Assembly (NCBI GenBank): GCA_004210715.1
Contig: SEDB01000052.1
Span: 1 to 35,793 of the forward strand
Origin: Pedobacter sp.
Lineage (GTDB): Bacteria > Bacteroidota > Bacteroidia > Sphingobacteriales > Sphingobacteriaceae
Reading direction: 5' to 3'
DNA: 35,793 nucleotides
This document shows positions 9,748 to 19,262 of this stretch, piece after piece (the first letter of the stretch is position 1; each line of letters opens with the position of its first letter). Both the position numbers and the translations under genes were made by a program. Under the pieces are notes generated by a model, which was not told the origin of the DNA, searched no databases, and saw nothing but the letters and a program-made list of their open reading frames with translations.

Positions 9748-12135
9748 TTATTTCTTTAATGTATTCTCATACAATTTAAATATCCGCTTATATTCATCCG
9801 TCCAGCTGCTTGGCTCTACAAAACCATGGTCTTCTACCGGATAAACCGCAAGCTCCCAATTGTTTTTTCCAAGCTCAATGAACCGTTGCGTAATGCGAAC
9901 AATATCCTGAAAATGAACATTTACATCGACCATACCATGAGCCATTAATAAGTTTCCTTTCAGTTTATCAGCAAAGTAAATAGGAGAGCTTTTTTTGTAG
10001 GCAATTGGGTCGTTAAAAGGCTCGTTTAAGATATTTGAAGTATATCCGTGGTTGTAATGTGCCCAATCAGTAACTGACCGCAAAGCAGCGCCGCTAGCAA
10101 AAACATCCGATTCATTAAACATCGCCATCAGCGTAATGAAACCGCCATATGAACCGCCATATAAGCCAACATGTTTTGGGTTTACACCATATTTCTCAAC
10201 TAAAAACTTAACACCATCCACCTGGTCCGTTAAATCTTTTCCGCCCATGTGGCGGTAAATTCCGGTTCTATGGTCGCGACCATAACCAGAACTTGCCGTA
10301 TAGTCAATGTCAATTACTGTATAACCGTTATCAGCCAGTAAATTATTAAACATAAACTCACGGAAGTAAGTGCTCCAGCCAAAGTGAACATTTTGCAAAT
10401 AACCAGCACCATGAACAAAAACTACAGCCGGACGATTTGGATGAGGATTTTCAGATTTGTAAACTCTCGCATAAACATCAGCACCATAACGGTTTTTAAA
10501 TGAAACCATATCAGGCTCACGCCATTTATACGAATTAAATTCAACAGAAGTAGACTCCGTTATTTTCGCAGCCTTCGCTCCAACTTTGTTAGGCTGGATA
10601 TATAGTTCGCCCGGTTTATTTAGGTACGAATAATTGATGGCAATATATTTCTCATCTGGAGAGAGCGTGATGTCATTCAAACCTTTCATTGTGGTAATTT
10701 GAACAGGTTCGCCGCCATTTACACTAATTTTAAAGAAATTGGTAATCCCCGGATGTTCTTTATTGGCTTTAAAATAAAAAGTGCTATTGTCTTTTGATAA
10801 TTGCACAGATTGTACCTCCCATTTGCCTGAAGTTAGTTGTTTTTTATCTCCGGTAGAAACGTTTGCCACGTATAAATGAGAATATCCTGTTGCTTCACTT
10901 TGATAATAAAAGCGGTTATTATCAATCCAGCCAGTGCTGCCTTGGAAAAAGCCGCTAATGCCGGGGCCACCAATCCACGCTTCATCATGTTGGCGGTCGA
11001 TTAAGTCAAATTTCCCCGTTAATGCATCTAATTTTAAAATCCAGCGGTCTTTGTTGTCGGTAGAAGTAGCCACCATAATTCCGGTGCTACCGTTTCCATT
11101 CCAAAGCGGACCGAAAAAATTAACAGGTCTGTCTGCATTTTTCTTTTTTAGTGAATCCAATTGCTTCGGATAATCTTTATGGAAATCCGGAATGTCTTTA
11201 ATGCCAGAAATAGTTGAAGTTTGAATTGCATAAACGGTATCTCTTTGTGTATCAAAGATAAATCCTTGGGAGATATTTTCATTTTCGCCAACTTTCGTTC
11301 TTCCGGGAATATCTTCAGTATATCCAGAGGCGGTAACATAATTTGGTACGATAGTGTTGTGATTGTTTTGAGCCGGAGTGGTTAATTTGTAAGTTACAAA
11401 ACGCCCGTCCGGACTAACTACAACCCCATTAAGAAATTTGTCTTCTGTATAGAGGGATTTTAATGATTTTGTATCAGCAGATGATGAACCAAAACGACCT
11501 CTTCCGCCGCGAGCACCACCACCACGATTTTCTGCATTTCTTTTTTTAATGATATCGAACAGTTCCGTTTGTTGCGCTTTTAACCAACTGTCCTGTTCAT
11601 TTGCCGATTTTGCAGGTGTTCTTCCAGCTGCTTTTCCCTTAACAAAATTGGTTACTTGTTTGGTCTCAGCAGTTTTTAAATCCAGCTGGAAAATATTATC
11701 GCCCAATTGATAAGCGATATCCCCATTGGTTAAAAAGACAGGGTTGCTTTCCCGATCCATCGTATTAGTTAAACGGGTTTCTTTCTTCTCTTTAAAATTC
11801 TGAAGGTAGATATCGCCACTTTTTTCTACTAAACCTAATGATTTATCCCTGTTGTAAATGTAATTTAAGCCTAACAATTTCTCATCTTCTTTCTCAGCAG
11901 CTTTTACAGGTTTTGTTGATGAGTTTGAAATTTTAAACAACTCTTCTTTCGCCTTATTTTCAGGATTCCAGTTGAAGTATAAAGTTTTACTATCTGCCGT
12001 CCAACGGAAGTTTGTTGGCGAAGTTCCCATCCATTTTGGGTCTCGCATTATTTTTTCAACTGTTAACGGGGCTATTTGTTGCGCAAAAGTATATTCTCCT
12101 GTACATAACAGTAGAAAAAGTAAATATTTCTTCAT
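9748..12135 (-). CDS. S9 family (DPP IV-like) peptidase, secreted
   Basis: Start taken at MKKYLLFLLLCTGEYTFAQ (signal peptide; ORF track extends further upstream); catalytic 'GLYGGSYGGFITLMAMF', C-terminal 'VEDHGFVEPSSWTDEYKR'. Confidence 0.92.
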   Translation of the reverse strand: MKKYLLFLLLCTGEYTFAQQIAPLTVEKIMRDPKWMGTSPTNFRWTADSKTLYFNWNPENKAKEELFKISNSSTKPVKAAEKEDEKLLGLNYIYNRDKSLGLVEKSGDIYLQNFKEKKETRLTNTMDRESNPVFLTNGDIAYQLGDNIFQLDLKTAETKQVTNFVKGKAAGRTPAKSANEQDSWLKAQQTELFDIIKKRNAENRGGGARGGRGRFGSSSADTKSLKSLYTEDKFLNGVVVSPDGRFVTYKLTTPAQNNHNTIVPNYVTASGYTEDIPGRTKVGENENISQGFIFDTQRDTVYAIQTSTISGIKDIPDFHKDYPKQLDSLKKKNADRPVNFFGPLWNGNGSTGIMVATSTDNKDRWILKLDALTGKFDLIDRQHDEAWIGGPGISGFFQGSTGWIDNNRFYYQSEATGYSHLYVANVSTGDKKQLTSGKWEVQSVQLSKDNSTFYFKANKEHPGITNFFKISVNGGEPVQITTMKGLNDITLSPDEKYIAINYSYLNKPGELYIQPNKVGAKAAKITESTSVEFNSYKWREPDMVSFKNRYGADVYARVYKSENPHPNRPAVVFVHGAGYLQNVHFGWSTYFREFMFNNLLADNGYTVIDIDYTASSGYGRDHRTGIYRHMGGKDLTDQVDGVKFLVEKYGVNPKHVGLYGGSYGGFITLMAMFNESDVFASGAALRSVTDWAHYNHGYTSNILNEPFNDPIAYKKSSPIYFADKLKGNLLMAHGMVDVNVHFQDIVRITQRFIELGKNNWELAVYPVEDHGFVEPSSWTDEYKRIFKLYENTLKK

Positions 12136-12340
12136 GAATTTAGTTTGGAGGCTGCAATTTAGATAAAGCAGAAGCGAAATCGATAAGGAAATGGAAATGT
12201 TACAAGTGACTCTCGCTATTAAAGGCTTTGGTGTTAGCAAAAGCTATTCCATCGCTCTTCTTGAGGAGAGGGAACAAAGGACAGAAGTAAATTCACCAAT
12301 GCAAATAGGGAGAGGTTTTTTCGTAGTTTGTTTTTAAAAA

Positions 12341-13528
12341 TTATCTTATCACTCTTCCTGTTCTATCCACATTAACCACATCGAAAGGCTTTAAATACTC
12401 ATTGATGATTACAGAAAACTCTCTTCGTGTTAATACCTTTTTCAAATCATATTTTGAAGAAAATTTATAGCTTTTGTTCCACTTTTTCTCAATTTCAGTT
12501 TTTGTGGCATCAACAGCTTTATTTCCTACATAACTAACCATCGAAATGGTATTTTCAAGATTAATTGAAATATTTTGATGGTCGTCGAACCAGATTTGCG
12601 CTTTGTAATAATAATCTTTAATCGGCTGTTTTATTTCATCATAAGTAACCTGTTTTTCCGCATTGAAATAAACTTTTCCGTTGTTGATATCAGCTTTCAA
12701 AATGCCGGTAATACTAACTTTTTGTATAGCTAACCAGTTCGAATCTGCAATTGTTACATCTTCAAAAGGCATTAACGAAAGTTTATAACTCAGTAATTCG
12801 CCTTGTATTCTTTTTAAGTTTGATAAACTCGTTTTAGTTTGAAAAAATGCAGCATAGGCAGCGGTTGCTCCAGCGGCTTGCCCAATTTCCAGGTTATCAG
12901 GTTTTATGTAGAGTATATTTTCCTGGTTTGGGATTATTAAATTGTACAACGATAGAAAATCTGACGTTCCATTTATGCCACCAATTGTAGTACGATATAG
13001 GTTTTCGGAATAATTTAAGTTATTGGTTTCTACAGGGTTTAAACTCTGAATTTTTAAAGCCGGAAGTATTTTTTCGATATTATCAGTTACGATTAAAACC
13101 TTTGCTTTAATGCTTTTTTCTTTTGTAAGTTTTGCTTCCCAACCACTTCCCGAACGTTTTAATTCGTAATAGGGCGTATTGTTAATCACATCCAAAAGTT
13201 TAGAGCTATCCGACCAGTTTTTAATTACAGCATTTAAAATTTGAGGGGTTATCTCGGGCAGCGCAGTACTGTCTGCAATTTTTAAAGATTTTCTCGCTCT
13301 TTTTTCGAATGCTTTGGTTACTCCGGTTTGAGGCAAGTTTTTGAAGTTGTTTAATTTAAATCCATCACTTTGTGTTAAAATTATAGCATTAACGCCCGAT
13401 TCTGAAGCTTGAATACCCGCTGCAAATGCTGCAGTTGAATTGCCTAAAACCAATACATCTGTTTTTATGGTTTGGGCATAAGTAAGCAAAGGAATTAAGT
13501 ATAGGAAAACGAAAAATAATTTTTTCAT
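12341..13528 (-). CDS. Secreted FAD-dependent oxidoreductase-like protein with degenerate nucleotide-binding motif
   Basis: Signal peptide then 'TDVLVLGNSTAAFAAGIQASESGVNAIILTQ' (Rossmann-like start, GxGxxG degenerate) and 'IGQAAGATAAYAA' typical of FAD-dependent oxidoreductases. Confidence 0.65.
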   Translation of the reverse strand: MKKLFFVFLYLIPLLTYAQTIKTDVLVLGNSTAAFAAGIQASESGVNAIILTQSDGFKLNNFKNLPQTGVTKAFEKRARKSLKIADSTALPEITPQILNAVIKNWSDSSKLLDVINNTPYYELKRSGSGWEAKLTKEKSIKAKVLIVTDNIEKILPALKIQSLNPVETNNLNYSENLYRTTIGGINGTSDFLSLYNLIIPNQENILYIKPDNLEIGQAAGATAAYAAFFQTKTSLSNLKRIQGELLSYKLSLMPFEDVTIADSNWLAIQKVSITGILKADINNGKVYFNAEKQVTYDEIKQPIKDYYYKAQIWFDDHQNISINLENTISMVSYVGNKAVDATKTEIEKKWNKSYKFSSKYDLKKVLTRREFSVIINEYLKPFDVVNVDRTGRVIR

Positions 13529-13620
13529 TGCTGATATTTAAAGTTATTTGCAATATGCTTTAAATGGATGAGTTTTTGATGAAATGAATTGATTTTAACT
13601 AAATTTAAATGGGAAATAGT

Positions 13621-13681
13621 GATGTCAGTCTGAGTTTATCGAGGACCTCACATTATCTTTCTATAAGCTCAAAATGACAGA
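13621..13681. repeat. Palindromic intergenic element (GATGTCAGTCTGAGTTTATCGAGGAC...AAGCTCAAAATGACAGAT)
   Basis: Same family as 15121-15185; imperfect terminal inverted repeats. Its right end overlaps the ORF-track start of the downstream gene. Confidence 0.65.
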
Positions 13682-13688
13682 TAATTCA

Positions 13689-15080
13689 ATGGAACAAGAA
13701 ATAAAATCAGTTTTCGATCTCCAACAAAAATACAAATTTGAGTTACGTAAAACGGATGCAAAAACACGGATAGCCAAACTTAAAGAACTTAAACAAGCTT
13801 TGGAAAATGCTGAAGAGGAAATTTATGTTGCCTTGGATAAAGATTTACGCAAAAGTAGATTTGAAACTGCCGTAACCGAATTGTTTTTTACTTATGCTGA
13901 GATAGAGCACGCCATCAAAAAACTCGCCTCTTGGATGAAACCAAAATCAGTTGGTAAAACGATGAGCAATCTTTTTGCCAGCAATAAAATATATTATGAG
14001 CCTAAGGGAGTCTGTTTAATTATCGCTCCGTGGAATTACCCTTTGCAATTAATAATGAGTCCGCTGATTTCGGCAATTGCTGCGGGAAATTGCGCCATTT
14101 TAAAACCATCAGAGTTAAGTAGCTCAACCGCTAATGTTATCCATAAAATTATATCAAATACTTTTGATGAAAAGGAAATTGCTTGTTTTGAGGGCGATGC
14201 CGAAATCTCAACTGCATTGTTGAAACTTCCATTCGACCATATTTTCTTTACCGGAAGTACAGCAATTGGTAAAATCGTAATGGAAGCTGCGGCGAAAAAC
14301 CTTACTTCTGTAACATTGGAATTGGGCGGGAAATCTCCGGCAATCATTGATGATTCTTGTGATTTAAAAAAGGCAGCTGAGAAGATTGCCTGGGGAAAAT
14401 TGGTTAATGCAGGGCAAACCTGTATCGCTCCCGATTATGTTTTAATTGATGAAAAATTAGAAACAGTATTTGTAAAACATTATAAAGCTGCGGTGCAAAA
14501 AATGTTTTTTAGCGGAGGTGAGATAAATGAATCTGTTTATGGGAAAATTATCAATGAAAAGCAGTTTGCAAGATTGAGTGAACTGATTAGAAAAACCATT
14601 AAAGATGGTGCGCAACTAGAATTTGGAGGAGAAACAAACGCCGAATCTTTAACGATTAATCCAACTGTTTTTACATCAATAGGTGCAGAAAGTAACATGA
14701 TGCAAGAGGAAATATTTGGCCCGATTTTACCAATAATCAAATGCCAGAACTTGCAGCAAGCCATCGATTTTGTGAATACAAAAGATAAACCTTTAGCACT
14801 TTATATTTTCTCTGATGATTCAAAAAATCAAGAAAAAATTATCAACGAAACCAGTTCTGGCGGTACTTGTGTGAATGATGTTTTGGTGCATATTAGTAAT
14901 CCAAATCTTCCTTTCGGAGGTGTAAACAGCAGTGGAATGGGAAGTTGCCACGGTATTTTTGGCTTTAAAAACTTTTCTCACGAAAGGGCGGTGGTTTTTC
15001 AGTCTAAGTTTGGCATGACGAAGATGATTTATCCTCCTTATAATATGGCACTGTTAAAATGGTTGAAAAAGCTGATGTAG
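13689..15080 (+). CDS. Aldehyde dehydrogenase family protein
   Basis: 'APWNYPLQLIMSPLISAIAAGNCAILKPSE', 'FTGSTAIGKIVMEAAAKNLTSVTLELGGKSPAII', 'NAGQTCIAPDYVL'. In-frame ATG at 13689 preferred because 13674 falls inside the repeat. Confidence 0.94.
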   Translation: MEQEIKSVFDLQQKYKFELRKTDAKTRIAKLKELKQALENAEEEIYVALDKDLRKSRFETAVTELFFTYAEIEHAIKKLASWMKPKSVGKTMSNLFASNKIYYEPKGVCLIIAPWNYPLQLIMSPLISAIAAGNCAILKPSELSSSTANVIHKIISNTFDEKEIACFEGDAEISTALLKLPFDHIFFTGSTAIGKIVMEAAAKNLTSVTLELGGKSPAIIDDSCDLKKAAEKIAWGKLVNAGQTCIAPDYVLIDEKLETVFVKHYKAAVQKMFFSGGEINESVYGKIINEKQFARLSELIRKTIKDGAQLEFGGETNAESLTINPTVFTSIGAESNMMQEEIFGPILPIIKCQNLQQAIDFVNTKDKPLALYIFSDDSKNQEKIINETSSGGTCVNDVLVHISNPNLPFGGVNSSGMGSCHGIFGFKNFSHERAVVFQSKFGMTKMIYPPYNMALLKWLKKLM

Positions 15081-15120
15081 AACAGGATTTAAGGATTTTT
15101 AGAAAAATTATATTAGCTCC

Positions 15121-15185
15121 ATATGTCAATCTGAGTTTATCGAAGACCGCTTATTAAGTACTTCGACAAGCTCAGTATGACAATT
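15121..15185. repeat. Palindromic intergenic element (ATGTCAATCTGAGTTTATCGAAGAC...GTACTTCGACAAGCTCAGTATGACAATT)
   Basis: Terminal inverted repeats of ~25 nt with few mismatches around a short centre; noncoding. Confidence 0.8.
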
Positions 15186-15210
15186 ATGATAAAATGCCTA
15201 ATTTGCTTAC

Positions 15211-15738
15211 ATGGATTTAGATAAACTTAAATACCCAATCGGGCAATTTGTGATGCCTGAGATTTTTGATGAAAAGCAAACCGCTATCTGGGTTTCAGAG
15301 ATTGAAGCTTTACCAAATCAAATCAAAAAAGCTACTGAAAATTTAAGTGATGAAGAACTAAATCAAACTTATCGACCAGATGGTTGGACATTAAGGCAAG
15401 TCATCCATCATATTCCAGATAGCCACATGAATGCTTACATCCGTTTTAAGCAGGCCGTTACTGAAGATACTCCAATCATCAGACCTTATTTTGAAGAACG
15501 TTGGGCAGAAACTGAAGAAGCAAAAAATGGAGCTATTCAAATGTCGGTAGCGCTATTAACAAGTTTGCATCAACGTTGGGCTGTGTTTCTTAAAACCTTA
15601 AAATTTGAAGATTATCAACGAAAATATATCCATCCCGAACATGGAAAACAATTTACTTTGGCAAATATGCTGGGTACCTACGCATGGCATGGAAAGCATC
15701 ATTTAGCACATATAACAAATACGATTTCTAAAGGCTAA
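15211..15738 (+). CDS. DinB/YfiT family putative metal-dependent hydrolase (bacillithiol transferase-like)
   Basis: 175 aa; 'YRPDGWTLRQVIHHIPDSHMNAYIRFKQAVTED' and 'GTYAWHGKHHLAHI' YfiT signatures. Confidence 0.9.
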   Translation: MDLDKLKYPIGQFVMPEIFDEKQTAIWVSEIEALPNQIKKATENLSDEELNQTYRPDGWTLRQVIHHIPDSHMNAYIRFKQAVTEDTPIIRPYFEERWAETEEAKNGAIQMSVALLTSLHQRWAVFLKTLKFEDYQRKYIHPEHGKQFTLANMLGTYAWHGKHHLAHITNTISKG

Positions 15739-15913
15739 GCTTGTTTTATTTTCATGGGTTTCCTGGAGAACACTATATTCTGAATCAGATATAAATCGGT
15801 TATAACCCAGGTTTAATTCGGTGCTAACTCGGTTCAACAGCCTAATAAAAACCTGAATTAAGATTTTATTAACCTTGTCTGAATGGTAAATAATAGCTAA
15901 GGTTTGTTTTTTG

Positions 15914-16633
15914 CTACATTAAAATTAACATAGCAGCACTCATTGCAATCATAATCGCATCTTCAACAATGGTAACGGTACTCATTGGCAGGTTGAAAAT
16001 AGCACCAAGGCAGGCACATTGAATTTTTTTCTTGTTCAAAACGCTTTCTAAAACGCCTAGAATACTCACCGTCATTACAATTAAGGTAACCCAGTTTACA
16101 AAAATCGGCGATAAATTCAAGGCAAAACTTAATCCGAGGCCAAGCTCAATGAAAGCATAAATGTAGCCCCATGCACTGAATCTTTTTGCAACGATATCGT
16201 ACATCGCGTAGCTTTCCGCAAAAGCTTTCAGATTTAACATTTTGAAAAAAGAGAAGGTTAAGAAAAAACCAGCCATAAAAATACGCATGAAAGTCATGAG
16301 GTTTATGGTGCTATCTTGCCACGAAACCAACAAAGAAATCGCTGTAACATAACCAAAAATCAATAGGATGGGTTTATAAGTTGCGACCCAAGATTTCGTT
16401 TCTTCAGCCAGTTCATTATGGTTGTTAGCCGTTATCTGATATTTACTTTCTGCACCGCCCAAAGCCTGCTGCAAAGTATCTAAACCAATATGTTTATCCA
16501 TACTAATGATTGCAGAACTTGTATCCTTCGAAACTTCAACAGCAGTTACATTAGGCAAAACAAGCAGATTATTTTTTACTTTATTTTCGCAACCACCGCA
16601 AGTCATTCCGGTAAGTTGATAGGTGTGTGTCAT
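15914..16633 (-). CDS. HMA domain fused to MauE/DoxX-type membrane protein
   Basis: N-terminal 'YQLTGMTCGGCENKVKNNLLVLPNV' (CxxC HMA), then multiple TM segments with MauE-like 'CACLG'. Confidence 0.85.
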   Translation of the reverse strand: MTHTYQLTGMTCGGCENKVKNNLLVLPNVTAVEVSKDTSSAIISMDKHIGLDTLQQALGGAESKYQITANNHNELAEETKSWVATYKPILLIFGYVTAISLLVSWQDSTINLMTFMRIFMAGFFLTFSFFKMLNLKAFAESYAMYDIVAKRFSAWGYIYAFIELGLGLSFALNLSPIFVNWVTLIVMTVSILGVLESVLNKKKIQCACLGAIFNLPMSTVTIVEDAIMIAMSAAMLILM

Positions 16634-16757
16634 AACTTAAATTTTAAACAAATTTACCCATCTGGGGGATGAGAACCGTTACAGAATAATCATAAAATGT
16701 TATAGAATTTTTAACGGACGTTGTAACTTTTATGGACTTTGTTTATGCGATATGCAT

Positions 16758-16796
16758 TCCCCTCTCTTAGAGGGGTGCCCACAGGGCGGGGTGTTC
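16758..16796. repeat. Intergenic repeat TCCCCTCTCTTAGAGGGGTGCCCACAGGGCGGGGTGTTC
   Basis: Two consecutive short inverted repeats (CCCCTCT/AGAGGGG, GCCC/GGGC); resembles a frequent Bacteroidota intergenic repeat (memory-based). Confidence 0.5.
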
Positions 16797-17089
16797 ACTT
16801 GTCTTGGCCAGACAGGCTTTTTTCTTTTGACAACAAAAGAAACAAAACCTAGCATTTTGCGAGCTCATTAATACAATAAAAAACAATACGAACTGATTAA
16901 TAATTGCCAGCTGAAAATTTTTGTATTAAAGTCAGTGGTTTGGCTTTGACGGCGTATCCCCAAAAATTTGTTAGGCTGGTTTAAAGTAGAACGGAGAAAT
17001 AGTGCGTTGGCTTAGTTAAGTGTAAACACATATTTGACATCTAACTTTGCGTCCTTTGCGCTCTACTCAACGTTCTTTGCGGTTAAAAC

Positions 17090-17914
17090 CTATCCAACCA
17101 AAACAGAAGTCATGGTTAATGAGCCGCCAACTGCCTTATCATTAAAGAAGGAAACTTCTTCGTTGCTCTTAATCAATCCCAAATTGTAAATTAAAGGCAA
17201 ATAATGCTCTGGAGTTGGGATGGCCAACATCGCTTCAGAACCTAGGTTTCTGTAATTAATCAGCGGCTTGTGGTCGCCGTTGGCAATCAGGTTTTTGAAT
17301 TTATCATTCATTTCATTAGCCCAATCGTAACCGCCGCCATTAATCATTTCCCAGCTAATCATTCGAAGATTGTGTACCATGTTTCCACTTCCAATAACCA
17401 AAACGCCTTTTTTGCGAAGCGCATAAATCTCTTTGGCAATTTCATAATGCTGTTCAGGCGATTTTGTATAATCGATACTTAGTTGGAGAACAGGGATATT
17501 GGCATCGGGGTACATGTGTTTAACAACCGTCCAGGTGCCGTGGTCTAAGCCCCAATCGTGGTCTAAACCCACAGTTGTTGAATGAACTAAACCTGGGATT
17601 TCGGCCGCCAGTTTTGAATCTCCGGGAGCCGGATATTGAGCATCAAAAAGCGCTTGTGGAAAACCACCAAAATCATGAATGGTTGATGGGAAATCCATCG
17701 CCGTAACAAAAGTTCCATGTGTGTACCAATGTGCCGAAACAACCAAAACCGCTTTTGGCACCGGGATATTTTTAGCTAACTCCGCCCAGCTTTGGCTAAA
17801 CTCATTGTTCTCAATGCCATTCATCGGCGAGCCGTGACCAATAAAAATTGTAGGCATCAAATCCGTTTGTGGCAAACGTTGGGTAAAACTTCTGAATTGT
17901 GATAAGCTTGACAT
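17090..17914 (-). CDS. ygiD: 4,5-DOPA dioxygenase extradiol (YgiD/LigB-like)
   Basis: 'MPTIFIGHGSPMNGIENNEFSQSW', 'VVSAHWYTHGTFVTAMDFPSTIHDFGGFPQALF', 'GLDHGTWTVVKHMYP'. Confidence 0.93.
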   Translation of the reverse strand: MSSLSQFRSFTQRLPQTDLMPTIFIGHGSPMNGIENNEFSQSWAELAKNIPVPKAVLVVSAHWYTHGTFVTAMDFPSTIHDFGGFPQALFDAQYPAPGDSKLAAEIPGLVHSTTVGLDHDWGLDHGTWTVVKHMYPDANIPVLQLSIDYTKSPEQHYEIAKEIYALRKKGVLVIGSGNMVHNLRMISWEMINGGGYDWANEMNDKFKNLIANGDHKPLINYRNLGSEAMLAIPTPEHYLPLIYNLGLIKSNEEVSFFNDKAVGGSLTMTSVLVG

Positions 17915-18012
17915 GCTGTTGAATTTTTATGTAAAGGTACAGCATCGACTATTTTGGCAACTTGATTTATGTTAAGAAAAGGCTCGAAATTCAATTTATC
18001 CTGCATTGTTAT

Positions 18013-18108
18013 CCGTCGACTGAAGTCGACGGCAATGAAATGGATAGGGCATAATTGGTAGTTCTCTTTTCTTGCTTGACACTCTTTGCCGTCAGTTTCA
18101 ACTGACGG
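18013..18108. repeat. REPIN-like doublet of hairpins, copy 2 (opposite orientation to 9635-9742)
   Basis: CCGTCGACTGAAGTCGACGGCAATGAAAT ... TCTTTGCCGTCAGTTTCAACTGACGG; hairpin arms differ from copy 1 but keep pairing. Confidence 0.8.
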
Positions 18109-18120
18109 AATGGAATCAAT

Positions 18121-18681
18121 TTAAATCTCATCCAATGCTTTCCTTTTATCAGATGCCTGGTTTTTATAGGCTGATGGTGTTAACCCTGCAACTTTTTTAA
18201 ATTGAGCGGAAAGATGTGCAACACTGCTATAATTGAGTTGATAAGCAATTTCACTCAGTGTTAACTCGCCATAAGTAAGCATTTCTTTTGCTTTTTCAAT
18301 TTTTTGAGCGATAAAATACTTCTCAATGGTTTGATTTTCAACTTCCGAAAATACAGCACTTAATTGAGCGTATTCGAGGTTGATTTGTTCGCTTAGGTAC
18401 GAAGAAAGATTAATTTTAAGCGGTTCTTTGGTATAATGCACGAGGCTGATAATTGCTGTTTTTATTTGTTCGGCAATTTGAGTTTTTCTATCTTCAAGCA
18501 ATTCGAACCCGAAATGATTTAGCTTTTCAGCGATTTTAAGTTTATCATCAAAAGAAATATTTTCAGGTAATAAAACTTCGCCAAGCTCAACCGAAACAGG
18601 ATAAAAGCCAAGCTTTTCCAGCTCGGCCTTTACCACCATTTTGCAACGGTTGCATACCATATTTTTGATATGCAGATTCAT
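18121..18681 (-). CDS. AraC family regulator with N-terminal HMA-like CxxC domain
   Basis: 'MNLHIKNMVCNRCKMVVKAELEKLGF' plus C-terminal AraC HTH 'LTLSEIAYQLNYSSVAHLSAQFKKVAGLTPSAYKNQ'. Confidence 0.88.
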   Translation of the reverse strand: MNLHIKNMVCNRCKMVVKAELEKLGFYPVSVELGEVLLPENISFDDKLKIAEKLNHFGFELLEDRKTQIAEQIKTAIISLVHYTKEPLKINLSSYLSEQINLEYAQLSAVFSEVENQTIEKYFIAQKIEKAKEMLTYGELTLSEIAYQLNYSSVAHLSAQFKKVAGLTPSAYKNQASDKRKALDEI

Positions 18682-19184
18682 TATTTCGATTTTATGGTTT
18701 CGGCCACGTCACCACAATCAAACATCATGCTCCCGTAATACGGATTTTCGATGTTTTCTTTTTCGTTTAACCAGCTTGCTTTCGCCATTGGGCAATGCTG
18801 AACATAAACTGTTGCATTGTTAAATTTGATGTTCCTTACGGTTTTAATCATTGCGTAAGAAATACCTTCGAAAGATTTTCTTTGCGCTTTGATGTCTTTT
18901 CCTGCGGTCAGTTCAGTCGCTTTTGCTTTGATTATTTTGGCTTGCTCCATCCAAAGCGTATGTTGTGTTGCTGGTAAATCTTTGTGGGGAATAGCATCCA
19001 CTTTAGCAGATAGCGTTTTCACTTTCTCTGCCGCTACATTTTTTTTATCAGTTGCTAAAGCATTTTTAACATCGTAATAAGCGCTTAATAATTGATTAAA
19101 AGCTGCATCAGTTTTACTTTGTGCGAAAGTTAATTTTGTAGTTGCAATGGCGATTATAGCCATCATTATCATGATTTTTTTCAT
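18681..19184 (-). CDS. DUF3347 domain-containing protein (copper-related)
   Basis: Signal peptide; 'YYDVKNALATDKKNVAAEKVKTL' and 'VYVQHCPMA...WLNEKENIENPYYGSMMFDCGDV' DUF3347 signature. Confidence 0.85.
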   Translation of the reverse strand: MKKIMIMMAIIAIATTKLTFAQSKTDAAFNQLLSAYYDVKNALATDKKNVAAEKVKTLSAKVDAIPHKDLPATQHTLWMEQAKIIKAKATELTAGKDIKAQRKSFEGISYAMIKTVRNIKFNNATVYVQHCPMAKASWLNEKENIENPYYGSMMFDCGDVAETIKSK

Positions 19185-19262
19185 CTTGTATATATTTAAT
19201 TTATTTGTGATGAAACTTGTGTAAGCTGTAAAATTTGTTGCTTAAACAAGTTTCATTGTATT

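Noticed and set aside
15780-15850. Degenerate repeated TCGGTT(A/G)..AAC motifs downstream of the YfiT gene, reminiscent of a small repeat array
   Set aside because: Only three imperfect copies with unequal spacing; not CRISPR-like and no cas genes.
17040-17090. Three nearby CTTTGCG motifs (CTTTGCGTCCTTTGCGCTC...CTTTGCGG)
   Set aside because: Looks like a common Bacteroidota intergenic low-information repeat; no distinct function can be supported.
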